Source: Alphaproteobacteria bacterium (GTDB taxonomy: Bacteria; Pseudomonadota; Alphaproteobacteria; Rs-D84). Taken from it: a DNA stretch of 14,950 nucleotides. Both the position numbers and the translations under genes were made by a program. Positions 14,415 through 14,950 of this stretch are shown in pieces (position 1 is the first letter of the stretch; every line of letters starts with the position of its first letter). The notes beneath the pieces were generated by a model. That model ran no database searches and was not told the origin of the DNA. It was given only the letters and a program-made list of their open reading frames with translations. Location: NCBI GenBank assembly GCA_029051085.1, contig JAIDLK010000029.1:1-14950 (forward strand), written 5' to 3'.

Positions 14415-14897
14415 ATGAAAATACAAATATTAATTCCATCCCTATTTATTGTCCTAAGGATTACACCCGCCCTATCTATTTCGGTAACGAATCCCTGTCT
14501 ATCATGTCCGGATGGCACAATATCGCCTTGCTGTACCACGTTATGTTGCGACGGCAGTACTGGCGGCGGCACATCACAGCTAGACCCATGTGTATATTAT
14601 CCATGCGGATGGAGAAACACCGGCACCGCCGGATATCAGTCATATACACAATGCACCTCAAATGATAATAAATGCGATACCAGCATTACAGCATACCGAT
14701 GCGCCGTCGGCTATTATGGTACCAGCACCAACGGAACGTCCGGTTGCACACGCTGTCCAGCATCTGGCGGAGTATATGGAACAACAGCCGATGCAGGCGC
14801 CACATCCATAACAGCATGCTATATCCCCAGCGGGACATCATTCAGTGATGGAAGCGGTTCCGGGACATACACCGGCAATTGTTATTATACAAAATAA
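14415..14897 (+). CDS. Secreted cysteine-rich protein
   Basis: The 160-residue product has a signal peptide at about 1-21 (core ILIPSLFIVLRITPALS) and 15 Cys in the mature part, including two Cys-Cys pairs (39-40 and 44-45). Residues 22-95 carry CLSCPDG and a Gly/Ser/Thr spacer. Residues 96-160 are a module shared with the 4930-5712 product: GYYGT, GCTRCPASGGVYGTT, ACYIPSG, a Ser/Gly stretch and a terminal NCYY. The function is not recognised; dense disulfides suggest a surface or periplasmic protein. Start ATG at 14415 has AGGAG at 14401-14405. Its only visible upstream promoter is that of RNA element C, so expression probably needs read-through of the terminator at 14365-14386. Confidence 0.87.
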   Translation: MKIQILIPSLFIVLRITPALSISVTNPCLSCPDGTISPCCTTLCCDGSTGGGTSQLDPCVYYPCGWRNTGTAGYQSYTQCTSNDNKCDTSITAYRCAVGYYGTSTNGTSGCTRCPASGGVYGTTADAGATSITACYIPSGTSFSDGSGSGTYTGNCYYTK

Positions 14898-14927
14898 AAA
14901 ATCCCCCGATTGGGGGATTTTTTATTT
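14892..14927. terminator. Symmetric terminator after the Cys-rich gene
   Basis: 16-bp arms (14892-14907 and 14912-14927) with core ATCCCCC/GGGGGAT and loop GATT, flanked by A- and T-tracts. The stop codon of the Cys-rich gene lies in the left arm. The symmetry suits a convergent gene beyond the window. Confidence 0.93.
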
Positions 14928-14950
14928 GCGGGATTTATAGGCCAGCAAAG
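14922..14950 (-). CDS. Possible 3' end of a convergent gene (truncated by window edge)
   Basis: On the minus strand one frame reads LLAYKSRK and then TAA (14924-14922), ending inside the symmetric terminator as the convergent rho and immunity-like genes do. Only eight codons are visible, so this is a guess from layout. Confidence 0.25.

Overview
The window reads as chromosomal DNA of a small, probably host-associated alphaproteobacterium. This is inferred from the gene content: an SSB and Rho of ordinary proteobacterial type (Rho P-loop APPRTGKT), an alphaproteobacterial-style XRE regulator, an outer-membrane autotransporter, and several signal-peptide proteins rich in cysteine or low-complexity sequence. 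I cannot place the genus.

Layout. A tRNA (probably tRNA-Pro) runs off the left edge on the minus strand. A plus-strand pair follows: a secreted Ala/Ser/Thr-rich protein with an 8-Cys tail, and an 8-bp overlapping ureohydrolase (arginase/agmatinase fold). Convergent to it is an unrecognised 311-aa protein whose promoter predicts a leaderless mRNA. Just upstream of that, also on the minus strand, are two overlapping small genes with the layout of a phage i-spanin/o-spanin (Rz/Rz1) pair, but with no other recognisable phage gene nearby. A tiny secreted ORF runs into a bidirectional terminator shared with rho. Upstream of rho on the same strand is a Cys-rich secreted protein, then divergent ssb. 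The next genes are an XRE regulator, a superinfection-immunity-family membrane protein, enolase, a 1715-residue autotransporter, and a second Cys-rich secreted protein at the right edge.

The most interesting content is between genes. Three copies of one structured RNA element lie at 6458-6630, 6687-6866 and 14175-14386. All share an invariant 16-nt loop (GAATATATTGAATAAG), while their helices differ in sequence but keep pairing. Each has its own promoter, whose predicted +1 falls at or within 2 nt of the first hairpin. Each ends in an intrinsic terminator whose 5' arm overlaps a strand able to pair with the 3' half of an upstream hairpin. Two copies sit directly upstream of genes (XRE regulator; Cys-rich secreted protein) with only 26-28 nt between the U-tract and the start codon. 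The third stands in tandem with no ORF after it. This is the architecture of a transcription attenuator or riboswitch, or of a small-RNA family. I do not recognise it as a named family.

How parts may work together: the Cys-rich proteins at 4930-5712 and 14415-14897 share a C-terminal module of about 60 residues, so they belong to one secreted family, and one member lies under the RNA element. The autotransporter, the Cys-rich proteins and the 8-Cys protein together suggest a heavy investment in the cell surface. Convergent gene pairs are separated by symmetric terminators (3533-3566, 7288-7315 and probably 14892-14927).
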